DNA of 57,856 nt, from contig JAKPKE010000295.1 of assembly GCA_029553855.1 (NCBI GenBank), forward strand, positions 1 to 57,856, in the 5' to 3' direction. The notes under the pieces are model-generated. The model searched no databases. It saw only the letters and a program-made list of their open reading frames with translations, and had not been told where the DNA came from. This DNA is from Bacillota bacterium. GTDB lineage: Bacteria; Bacillota; Clostridia; Lutisporales; Lutisporaceae. The stretch's first letter is position 1. The number at the start of each line of letters is the position of its first letter. The translations under genes and the position numbers were made by a program. Of the stretch, positions 35,968-43,305 are shown one piece after another.

Positions 35968-36294
35968 TTACCTCTCATCATTAAGAAGTTGTCCCCAAAT
36001 GTCTTTTGCGGTACTCTCCTTTATGCTTTCAAAATATGCCTGAAGCTTATCAATCTTTGCCTTTATAGCTTCATCTTCTGCTTTTGCCTGCTGCCTGGCA
36101 GTCTCGATTATTTCATCATGTTTCTGCTTTGCCGCAGCTATAGCTTCCTCTAAAGATGCTTCATAGCTTCTGAGTTCTTTTTTTACCTGTTCTTCCATCT
36201 CTGCCAGTTCGGCATCGCTTTGCTTCTTAAGCTCTACGGCCCTTGAATCAAGTCCTATAAGCCTTCCGACAAACATATCAAGGTTTTCTTCCAT
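35968..36294 (-). CDS. atpH: V-type ATP synthase subunit G/H
   Basis: A 108-residue, almost wholly helical protein rich in Ala, Glu and Lys (DAELAEMEEQVKKELRSYE, AAAKQKHDEIIETARQQA). It is the peripheral-stalk partner of subunit E. ATG 36294 has GAAGGTGAT upstream. It is the first gene of the nine-gene operon and lies four bases from atpC. Confidence 0.85.
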   Translation of the reverse strand: MEENLDMFVGRLIGLDSRAVELKKQSDAELAEMEEQVKKELRSYEASLEEAIAAAKQKHDEIIETARQQAKAEDEAIKAKIDKLQAYFESIKESTAKDIWGQLLNDER

Positions 36295-36765
36295 ATATAT
36301 CACCTTCAAAATCACCATATAATATCATATAATTATGTAATATCTTCCATTAAAAGTCTATTTGCATATTAAACAAAAATCACCGATTTTGGCTTAATCC
36401 TTCTGTTCTCATTCCATTATGCGTATAGTATATAACCTTAGCACAGTTTTTATCACAATTGTGAGCAACAGCGCAAGATTTTTGAATACTTTTTCATTTG
36501 GCATCCAACTGATCTTTGATACTGCCTCTTTGATATTAAGGAGAATTTGTCAAAGTTGTTACAAAGGTCTTCCGTGATTTGCAATAGTAATTTTTTATAT
36601 TTGTGGCATGGGGGAAAGGAAAAAAATCCATAGCAAAAATACTGGCAAAATAAAAAGCATAGTTCGACTAATTGTGGAAGTTCGCAATTGTTAAAATGCA
36701 AATCAAACCACTCAGGTCAGAACTATGCCTGGGACAATAAACCATGTCTTTGTCCGGTTCTTTTC
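36295..36765. other. AT-rich intergenic stretch, possibly a decayed gene
   Basis: No intact gene. The stretch holds the ATPase operon leader on the right-to-left side, the palindrome CACAATTGTG (36454-36463), and an 82-codon minus-strand frame (36453-36701) without a good ribosome site. Reading all minus-strand frames gives short blocks with protein-like composition broken by stops, as in a degraded transposase or similar gene, but I could not identify it. Confidence 0.45.
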
Positions 36766-38001
36766 CTATTCCCCTATTTTTACCCTGTGATATGTCTTCT
36801 TACCCTTCTTGAGCATCAATCTGCCGTCGATAAAGTCAGAGGAAAATACTGTATGCTCTATGCTTTCCACTTTGGCATCCTCTACCGTCAAACCGCCCTG
36901 GGCAATGAGCCTTCTGCCCTCCCCCTTGGATGGTGCGAGACCAGTCATAATCAGAAGGTCAACGATGTTGATGCCTTTGTTCAGCTGTTCCTTTGACACT
37001 TCCGTGGTGGGTACGGACTCCGAGTCCCCCCCGCCTCCAAAAAGTGCCTCTGTCGCGTTTCTGGCACTGACAGCCTCTTCTTCTCCGTGTACCATTCTGG
37101 TTATCTCAAAAGCAAGGACCTTTTTTGCTTCGTTTATCTTTTCACCGGGGAGACTGCCAAGCCTCCTTACTTCATCCATAGGCAGGAAAGTGAGAAGTGC
37201 AAGGCATTTCTCGACATCGGCATCGTCCACGTTTCTCCAGTACTGATAGAAGTCATAGGGGCTCACTTTTGACCCGTCCAGCCATAAGGCTCCTGATTCC
37301 GTCTTGCCCATTTTCTTGCCTTCGCTGGTTGTAAGAAGCGTAAAGGTCATCCCGTAGGCATCAATCCCCTCGACTCTTCTAATAAGGTCGGCCCCGTTGA
37401 TAATGTTCGACCACTGGTCATCCCCGCCTAACTGCAGTCTGCAGCCGTATCTCCTGTAAAGCTCTAAAAAGTCATAGGACTGCATAAGCATGTAATTGAA
37501 TTCCAGGAAGGTCAGCCCTGCATCCAGCCTACTTTTGTAACATTCTGCACTCAGCATCCTGTTTACGGAAAAATGTACACCGATCTCCCTTAAGAAATCA
37601 ACATAGTTAAGCTTTAACAGCCAATTCGCATTATCATCCATAATCGCTTTGTCATCACTGAAGTCCAGAAATCTTTCGAATTGTTTCTTAAAAACCTTAG
37701 CATTGTCCCTGATTCTTTCAAGGGTGAGCATTTTTCTCATATCGCTTTTTCCGCTGGGATCTCCTACCATAGTTGTTCCTGCCCCAAGAAGTGCTATAGG
37801 CCTGTGCCCCGCCCTTTGCATATGTGTCATAGCTATTATCTGCAGCAGGTGGCCTACGTGAAGACTATCAGCGGTAGGGTCAAAGCCGATATAAAAAGTC
37901 ACTCTCTCTTTCCCCAAGAGTTCCCTTAATTCTTCCTCATGAGTAACCTGTTCTATGAAGCCTCTTTCCTTTAGGATATCAAAAACATTTTTTGTATTCA
38001 T
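36766..38001 (-). CDS. tyrS: Tyrosyl-tRNA synthetase
   Basis: A 411-residue class I synthetase that charges tRNA-Tyr. The HIGH-type motif is HVGH in [11 protein letters not shown] (about residues 46-56), and the KMSKS-type loop reads KKMGKTESG (about 231-239). A C-terminal S4 RNA-binding domain starts near 345. The ATG 38001 has GAGGAGG seven bases upstream. It is expressed from a consensus promoter through a T-box leader, so it responds to uncharged tRNA-Tyr. Confidence 0.97.
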   Translation of the reverse strand: MNTKNVFDILKERGFIEQVTHEEELRELLGKERVTFYIGFDPTADSLHVGHLLQIIAMTHMQRAGHRPIALLGAGTTMVGDPSGKSDMRKMLTLERIRDNAKVFKKQFERFLDFSDDKAIMDDNANWLLKLNYVDFLREIGVHFSVNRMLSAECYKSRLDAGLTFLEFNYMLMQSYDFLELYRRYGCRLQLGGDDQWSNIINGADLIRRVEGIDAYGMTFTLLTTSEGKKMGKTESGALWLDGSKVSPYDFYQYWRNVDDADVEKCLALLTFLPMDEVRRLGSLPGEKINEAKKVLAFEITRMVHGEEEAVSARNATEALFGGGGDSESVPTTEVSKEQLNKGINIVDLLIMTGLAPSKGEGRRLIAQGGLTVEDAKVESIEHTVFSSDFIDGRLMLKKGKKTYHRVKIGE

Positions 38002-38036
38002 ATATATACCTCCTCAATAATTAGTATTGTATAAAT

Positions 38037-38340
38037 GAAAAAAGCCTTCTATCCACAAAGGGACGAACGGCTCGCGGTACCACCCTAATTGGTCTTGCAG
38101 CCAAACAACTGACAAAACCCTCTCTCAGAATACTTACATATTCCCTTCCTTTAATAACGGAGGAAGCTCCCGGCAAGGCCTATTTGCAATGCTTTCAGCC
38201 CGCAGTTCAAAGGTGTATTTCATAAGCATCAGCTGCCGGCTTGCACCATCTGCCGGCTCTCTGGCCATTCATGCGCTTATATGCGCATGCATGTAAGCAT
38301 CCTCAGATTACTTATCCTCATCATTACCTTTAAATTTAAT
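38037..38340 (-). promoter_or_regulatory. T-box riboswitch (tyrosine) controlling tyrS
   Basis: On the minus strand the T-box sequence AGGGTGGTACCGCG lies at 38086-38073. About 130 bases upstream the specifier region reads GAAATACACCTTTGAACTG, with the Tyr codon TAC at 38217-38215. A stem I apical region includes GATGGTGCAAGCCGGC. The T-box is followed by a terminator stem (38043-38072) and a T-run at 38043-38038. Binding of uncharged tRNA-Tyr should favour the antiterminator and let tyrS be read. Confidence 0.93.
38038..38072 (-). terminator. T-box-controlled terminator of tyrS
   Basis: AGCC-G-TTC-G-TCC pairs with GGA-TA-GAA-GGCT, followed by six Ts. The 5' arm overlaps the T-box antiterminator region. 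Confidence 0.8.
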
Positions 38341-38347
38341 TAAATAC

Positions 38348-38376
38348 ATTATATAATTACAGTATTGTCATGTCAA
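38348..38376 (-). promoter_or_regulatory. Consensus promoter of the tyrS leader
   Basis: On the minus strand TTGACA, 17 bases, TATAAT: an exact match to both consensus hexamers. The transcript should begin near 38341, at the T-box leader. Confidence 0.85.
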
Positions 38377-38393
38377 TATAAAAGTATACTGCG

Positions 38394-38422
38394 TTGAAAT
38401 TTGTCAACACTTACTGTACAAT
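38394..38422 (+). promoter_or_regulatory. Promoter of the EamA transporter gene
   Basis: TTGAAA (38394-38399), 17 bases, TACAAT (38417-38422). It is divergent from the tyrS promoter, with the two -35 elements 17 bases apart. Confidence 0.7.
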
Positions 38423-38466
38423 ATATTACATGGTATTATGAATATTTATACAGGAGAAATTGACAT

Positions 38467-39339
38467 ATGAAAAAATCCTTGAGGGCGGACCTGACTCTGC
38501 TGCTTGTGACCATATTCTGGGGAGCAGGTTTTCCTGCTACAAAAATAGCTCTTCAAACCATGAAACCCTATTATAATATTGGGATAAGATTCGCTATAGC
38601 AAGCCTGCTTCTTGCCGCATTATTTTATAAAAAACTCAAAGACCTGAATAAAAGCCTGATAAAATCAGCGTTGGTACTGTCATCATTACTTTTTGCGACT
38701 TATGCCTTTCAAACGGTAGGGATACAGTATACTACTGCTTCGAAATCTGGTTTTTTCTCTGGCCTTGCAGTACTTATTGTGCCCTTTTTCTCCATATTCT
38801 ATCTGAAAACAAAGCTGGAATTGAAGGCAATGGTAAGCATATTTATGGCTACTGCGGGTTTATTTCTAATGTCATATACCGACGGCAGCTTTGATTTCAA
38901 TATTGGGGATTTTTTGACTATATTATGCTCTGTTTGTTATGCCTGGCAGCTTTTATTCACAGGAACCTATGTACAAAAGCATGATGCGACATTACTCGCA
39001 ATTGTTCAACTATTCTTTGTATCGGTTTTTGGAATGATATTTGCCGTTTTTCTGGAGCCATTCCCTAAGAACATGTCTCTGCCAAGCTTCCTGGCCATGC
39101 TGTTTTCCGCGGTATTATGCACTGCTTTTGCATTCTGGGTGCAGACCACTGCCCAAAAGTTCACCCCGGCATCGCATATTGCACTTATCTTTACAATGGA
39201 GCCGGTATTCGGTGCAATTACTTCCTTTCTTATATTAAAAGAAACCCTTGGTGCAAAAGGAATAATCGGGGGTGCCCTCATAGTCTCGGCAATGCTCATG
39301 TCGGAACTGCAATGGACAAAAGAAAGCTCTATTTCTTAA
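38467..39339 (+). CDS. DMT-superfamily transporter (EamA)
   Basis: A 290-residue membrane protein with about ten helices in two EamA repeats. The first carries FWGAGFPATKIALQTMKPY and the second carries FTPASHIALIFTMEPVFGAITSFLILKE, both diagnostic. Such proteins export amino acids or other metabolites; the substrate cannot be told from sequence. The ATG 38467 has AGGAGAAA upstream. Its 3' end overlaps the convergent UPF0316 gene by 11 bases. Confidence 0.93.
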   Translation: MKKSLRADLTLLLVTIFWGAGFPATKIALQTMKPYYNIGIRFAIASLLLAALFYKKLKDLNKSLIKSALVLSSLLFATYAFQTVGIQYTTASKSGFFSGLAVLIVPFFSIFYLKTKLELKAMVSIFMATAGLFLMSYTDGSFDFNIGDFLTILCSVCYAWQLLFTGTYVQKHDATLLAIVQLFFVSVFGMIFAVFLEPFPKNMSLPSFLAMLFSAVLCTAFAFWVQTTAQKFTPASHIALIFTMEPVFGAITSFLILKETLGAKGIIGGALIVSAMLMSELQWTKESSIS

Positions 39340-39844
39340 GCTGGAAGTATCCTCCCAATGACGACCTTACGTCCATTATGGTAATAAATGCACAGCAATC
39401 ACACTCGTCTACTATTTCATAAAGCTTGCTTACCTGCCTTCTTTCCAATATGATATTAAGCATGTAGCTTGCTCCTTCCTTGCCCTCACCTTTAAAAATT
39501 GTAACTCCGAAGCCTTCCCCTCTCAAACTTTCAACTAATTCTTCCGATATTTCCTTTACTATTACCTGGGCAAACAATCGCCCTATTGATAACCTTTCCT
39601 CTATCTTGCTTCCTACGATAATGCCGGAAGCATATCCAAGGCAATATGCAAGTATAAGCATCGGCTTATCGATATTTCCTATTACCTTCCCCAATACAAT
39701 AAGATAAATCATTATTTCGAAAAAGCCCAGTATGGAAGCGATTTTTCTTTGCCCTCTGACAAGTAGAATAGTCTTTATGGTACCAATTGATACATCTGTA
39801 ATCCTCGCAACAAAAATAAAAAGCGCCTGCAAAAAAATATCCAC
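39329..39844 (-). CDS. UPF0316 membrane protein (DUF2179)
   Basis: A 171-residue protein. About three membrane helices occupy the first 75 residues (LFIFVARITDVSIGTIKTILLVRGQRK is a family mark). A C-terminal DUF2179 domain (about 88-165) has the pattern seen in cytosolic ligand-binding modules. The function is not known. The gene converges on EamA with overlapping ends; I see no terminator between them, so the two transcripts would be antisense at their ends. Confidence 0.88.
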   Translation of the reverse strand: MDIFLQALFIFVARITDVSIGTIKTILLVRGQRKIASILGFFEIMIYLIVLGKVIGNIDKPMLILAYCLGYASGIIVGSKIEERLSIGRLFAQVIVKEISEELVESLRGEGFGVTIFKGEGKEGASYMLNIILERRQVSKLYEIVDECDCCAFITIMDVRSSLGGYFQLKK

Positions 39845-40109
39845 AAATTTTCCCCCTGTATATTATGTTTTTTATATCTACGATATAATATGTTATTCAT
39901 AGTATATCTTCCATTTGAATACCCGCGCGATTATTTCCTCATTGCATTCGGAAAAGGTGCATGGGCTTCAAATGCGGCAAAGACCGCATTTGTTCCTCCG
40001 CAAAACGCAAACAGACAGATATATTATTCTACTTCTTTCGACTTTCCTCCTCTTTTTTTTAGCCGCTGAAAAACTTACCAGAATTAAAATCGATATTTTT
40101 ATGTATTTG
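39845..40109. other. Intergenic stretch with one perfect hairpin
   Basis: AAATGCGG-CAAAGA-CCGCATTT is a perfect 8-bp hairpin near 39970-39991. No T-run follows. Nothing else recognisable is seen, and there is no gene. Confidence 0.5.
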
Positions 40110-40139
40110 TTGTCAAAATATATAAAGGCAAATTATAAA
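40110..40139 (+). promoter_or_regulatory. Promoter of the CAP-domain lipoprotein gene
   Basis: TTGTCA (40110-40115) and TATAAA (40134-40139), 18 bases apart, or TTATAA at 17. It is about 37 bases before the ATG. Confidence 0.65.
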
Positions 40140-40175
40140 AATAATTTCCAATGCTGATTCAAAGGAGGAAAACTT

Positions 40176-41111
40176 ATGAAAATGTACAGAATTCTTTTTT
40201 TAACAGCGGCTATACTTCTCCCGCTTATTTCTATATTCGGCGGTTGTACCCTGGAACCTGCAAGGAGGTTTATCCAGACTGACCCCAACAACATGTCCGC
40301 CCCAAATGTTCCGGCTATTCCAGACAATCTTGTAGGCAAAGGAGGAAATACAGCAGACGGCAATAGAATATCGGCTACCTATGAAGTAGTAGACTTCAGC
40401 TATATCACGATTGATGGCAGCAATCAAAGTATAAGAGGCGGTGCAGGGACTAAATATCCGACCATAGGCACAGTCAAATCAGGTCAAAAAATAAGAGCCC
40501 TTGGAAAGCTGGATGGATGGTATATAATATCCGATCCGGCCACCGGCAGGATAGGCAGTATACCATCTACCAGCGCAAAACCCTATAGTGACGGCACTAA
40601 AACAACCAATACCAACGCCCCGGCTACCGGAACCGTCACCCCTTCACCTGCCCCGGGAACTGCCCCAGGAGGCACTGCTTCCGGAAATACTTCCACAGGA
40701 GGTACTGCCGCAGCCGGTTCGGGCGCCATGAGTTCAGACGAATCCAGGATACTTCAACTGGTTAATGCAGAAAGAGCAAAGGCAGGAGCCAAGGCATTGA
40801 CTTCCAGTGCAGATTGCACGAAGCTGGCGAGAATGAAATCACAGGATATGGTCAGTAACAATTACTTCAGCCACCAATCGCCAACCTACGGCTCGCCCTT
40901 TGATATGCTTAAAGCCAATAATATTAACTATATGTACGCTGGAGAGAATATTGCCATGAACCAGACTGCAGAAGCAGCCTTCAAGGCATGGATGGGTTCT
41001 GAGGGTCATAGAAAGAATATATTGAATCCCAATTTTACTGAGTTGGGAATCGGAATAGCGTCTAAAGACAATGGGAGCTTTATCTATACCCAGTTATTTA
41101 TAGGAAGATAA
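40176..41111 (+). CDS. CAP-domain lipoprotein with SH3 domain
   Basis: A 311-residue secreted protein. A lipobox (FGGC, about residue 24) suggests membrane anchoring. An SH3-like domain lies at about 72-130 (SIRGGAGTKYPTIGTVKSG), a Thr/Pro/Ser/Gly linker at about 135-188, and a CAP/SCP domain at about 192-311 with MVSNNYFSHQSP, AGENIAM and SEGHRKNIL, as in YkwD. CAP proteins of Firmicutes are linked to cell wall or spore coat; activity is unproven. ATG 40176 has AAAGGAGG upstream. It ends at a bidirectional terminator. Confidence 0.92.
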   Translation: MKMYRILFLTAAILLPLISIFGGCTLEPARRFIQTDPNNMSAPNVPAIPDNLVGKGGNTADGNRISATYEVVDFSYITIDGSNQSIRGGAGTKYPTIGTVKSGQKIRALGKLDGWYIISDPATGRIGSIPSTSAKPYSDGTKTTNTNAPATGTVTPSPAPGTAPGGTASGNTSTGGTAAAGSGAMSSDESRILQLVNAERAKAGAKALTSSADCTKLARMKSQDMVSNNYFSHQSPTYGSPFDMLKANNINYMYAGENIAMNQTAEAAFKAWMGSEGHRKNILNPNFTELGIGIASKDNGSFIYTQLFIGR

Positions 41112-41143
41112 ATTAAGGAAGCGGCTTCGCCGCTTTCTTAATT
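41111..41143. terminator. Bidirectional intrinsic terminator
   Basis: AATTAAGGAAGCGGC-TTC-GCCGCTTTCTTAATT, a 15-bp stem with one mismatch between the CAP gene and the convergent symporter gene. Confidence 0.85.
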
Positions 41144-42380
41144 ATACTGAATATCCATGTTTGATTTCACAATTTCTGTCAAGTTCATTTTCGGAAGCAG
41201 CTATTATTATTGCGCAAGCTGAATCTCCCGTAATATTAATTGTTGTTCTGGCCATGTCAAGTATCCTGTCAATTCCGGCAACCAATGCCAGGCCTTCAAG
41301 AGGAAGCCCTACAGACTGCAGCACCATAGTCAGCATTATCAATCCCGCTCCCGGTACCCCTGCCGTGCCTATGGAGGCTAATGTAGCTGTCAATACAATT
41401 GTAAACTGCTGTGATATTGTCAGGTCTATCCCAAATACATTAGCTATAAATAGTGCACATACCCCTTGGTATAAAGCCGTACCATCCATATTAACGGTAG
41501 CTCCCAAGGGAAGTACGAAGCTGCATATGCTTTTCGGAACACCCAGATTTTTCTCGGTACATTGCATATTTACCGGAAGAGCTGCACTGCTGCTGCAAGT
41601 TGTAAATGCAATAGCCTGTGCCGGGAAAATCCCTTTAAAAAATTTAATGGGGCTAAATTTCGCGAATACCGCCAATGTGCCGGAATACACCAATACTGCA
41701 TGTAAGAAGCAGCCCAAATATACAATGATTATTACACTTAAGAGAGGCAGCAACACTTTTGGTCCATTGGCAGCCACCACGGGAACAATAAGGGCAAACA
41801 CTGCATATGGTGCAAAATTCATAATTCCTCCCGTTATTTTATAGGTTGCTTCCGTAAGTGAATCAAAGAAGTCATACAAAGGTTTACCTTTTTCTCCGAG
41901 TACTACAATTCCGCCTCCCAGGATCAGCGCAAACGCGATTATCTGCAGCATATTGCCATCAGCTAATGCTTTTATTGGATTAGTTGGTATGATATTGAGG
42001 AGTGTGTCGACAACCTTTGGTATTTCCTTAGCTTCCGCTGCTTTAGTTTCAGCCGGAATTGTGAAGCCGGCGCCCACACTGAACATATTAGCTAAAATAA
42101 GTCCCAAGATTACTGCAAATGCAGTGGTCAAAAGGTAGTATGCCAAAGTTTTTCCGCCGATTCGCCCCAGCTTCCTGACATCGCCCAAACCACAGGTCCC
42201 AACAACCAGAGATGCAAGCACCAATGGCACTATTATCATTTTAATAAGGTTTAGAAATAATGTGCCAAAAGGTTTGATCCAATGATTGGCTATATCCGGC
42301 GAACCTTGAAGCAGAATTCCTGCAAGTATGCCTGCAACCAAGCCGATTAGTATTTTTGTGGATAATTGCACCTTTTTCAT
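41142..42380 (-). CDS. Dicarboxylate/amino acid:cation symporter (DAACS family)
   Basis: A 412-residue membrane protein of the GltP/GltT type. The two re-entrant loops are CSSSAALPVNMQC (about residues 267-279) and TASIGTAGVPGAGLIM (about 340-355). The motif NMDGTALYQG and the substrate segment GIDRILDMARTTINITGD are conserved. It takes up glutamate, aspartate, C4-dicarboxylates or Ser/Thr, driven by Na+ or H+. ATG 42380 has AAGGAGGTG upstream. Confidence 0.95.
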   Translation of the reverse strand: MKKVQLSTKILIGLVAGILAGILLQGSPDIANHWIKPFGTLFLNLIKMIIVPLVLASLVVGTCGLGDVRKLGRIGGKTLAYYLLTTAFAVILGLILANMFSVGAGFTIPAETKAAEAKEIPKVVDTLLNIIPTNPIKALADGNMLQIIAFALILGGGIVVLGEKGKPLYDFFDSLTEATYKITGGIMNFAPYAVFALIVPVVAANGPKVLLPLLSVIIIVYLGCFLHAVLVYSGTLAVFAKFSPIKFFKGIFPAQAIAFTTCSSSAALPVNMQCTEKNLGVPKSICSFVLPLGATVNMDGTALYQGVCALFIANVFGIDLTISQQFTIVLTATLASIGTAGVPGAGLIMLTMVLQSVGLPLEGLALVAGIDRILDMARTTINITGDSACAIIIAASENELDRNCEIKHGYSV

Positions 42381-42467
42381 TTTTACACCTCCTTGTATAT
42401 TTATATTTAATGCCTTACATTAAAATTACTTTATTTGAAAATTATATTGTCTTGCAAGGCATTTATA

Positions 42468-42496
42468 TTGACAAAAGCGCATGTCATACATAATAA
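42468..42496 (+). promoter_or_regulatory. Promoter of trmB
   Basis: TTGACA (42468-42473), 17 bases, TAATAA (42491-42496). It lies about 60 bases upstream of the ATG at 42560. Confidence 0.65.
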
Positions 42497-42559
42497 TCAT
42501 ATATGGATAAAGTTAATGTATTTCCGAATTAACCTTACGAAAGATTGGTGGAAAAACAA

Positions 42560-43216
42560 ATGAGGGTCAGGAACAATCCCAAAGCACTCGGTATAATTCA
42601 GCAGTATGACGATATAGTTTTATTCCGGCCGGAGAAGCACAAAGGAAAATGGAAAGAATTTATGACCTGGAAAAACGACAGTAAGCCGGATGTGCCGATA
42701 CATGCGGAACTGGGAATGGGAAGGGGAAAATTCATATCAACAATGGGATTGCTTAATAAAGGTATTGGCTTTATCGGAATTGACCTAAGGTATGAGATAA
42801 TACTTTCTGCTCTGGAAAAGGTGCTCGAAAGGGAACTTCGAAATGTACTGCTTCTGCCTTATAACATCCTTAATCTTGGGGATGTATTCGAAATCTCGGA
42901 AGTAGACTGCTTCTATATAAATTTCTGTGATCCGTGGCCAAAGGTCAGACATTCCAAAAGAAGGCTCACTCACAGGCTTTTCCTGGAGAAATACAGAACA
43001 CTGCTGAAGGATGGGGGCAGAGTAGAGTTCAAAACCGACAGCAGAGAACTTTTCGATTTCTCCATAAATGAGTTCAGGGAATCCGGCTTCGAAATCGTCG
43101 ATTTGACTTACGACCTGCAAAGCGGGAATTACCCCGGAAATATCACCACTGAATATGAAGAGAAATTTATCAATAATGGCATCAAGATTAACAGATTAGA
43201 GGCGGTGAAACGATAA
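42560..43216 (+). CDS. trmB: tRNA (guanine-N7-)-methyltransferase
   Basis: A 218-residue SAM-dependent enzyme that makes m7G46 in tRNA. The start MRVRNNPKALGIIQQYDDIV and the SAM site AELGMGRGKFI are typical. INFCDPWPKVRHSKRRLTH holds the conserved catalytic/tRNA-binding residues (DPWPK, RR). I chose ATG 42560, with GGTGGA seven bases upstream, over a TTG five codons earlier. Confidence 0.97.
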   Translation: MRVRNNPKALGIIQQYDDIVLFRPEKHKGKWKEFMTWKNDSKPDVPIHAELGMGRGKFISTMGLLNKGIGFIGIDLRYEIILSALEKVLERELRNVLLLPYNILNLGDVFEISEVDCFYINFCDPWPKVRHSKRRLTHRLFLEKYRTLLKDGGRVEFKTDSRELFDFSINEFRESGFEIVDLTYDLQSGNYPGNITTEYEEKFINNGIKINRLEAVKR

Positions 43217-43240
43217 TAAAGCGGCATAAGCCGCTTTGGG
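43216..43240 (+). terminator. Hairpin after trmB
   Basis: AAAGCGGC-ATAA-GCCGCTTT. It begins right after the trmB stop codon and lacks a long T-run, so a second hairpin downstream may complete termination. Confidence 0.6.
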
Positions 43241-43265
43241 TTGAAAGCAGAGTAGCTCATAAATA

Positions 43266-43292
43266 GGCAGCCTGTGTATAGGCTGCCTAATA
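43266..43292. terminator. Second hairpin between trmB and the glycosidase-type gene
   Basis: GGCAGCCT-GTGTAT-AGGCTGCC, followed by TAATAATA on the plus strand. It could serve as terminator for the leftward gene as well. Confidence 0.6.
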
Positions 43293-43305
43293 ATACACTT
43301 CTTTA

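Noticed and set aside
36453-36701. An 82-codon minus-strand gene
   Set aside because: It lacks a ribosome site, has a Cys/Phe-rich random composition and lies in a stretch with stops in all frames.
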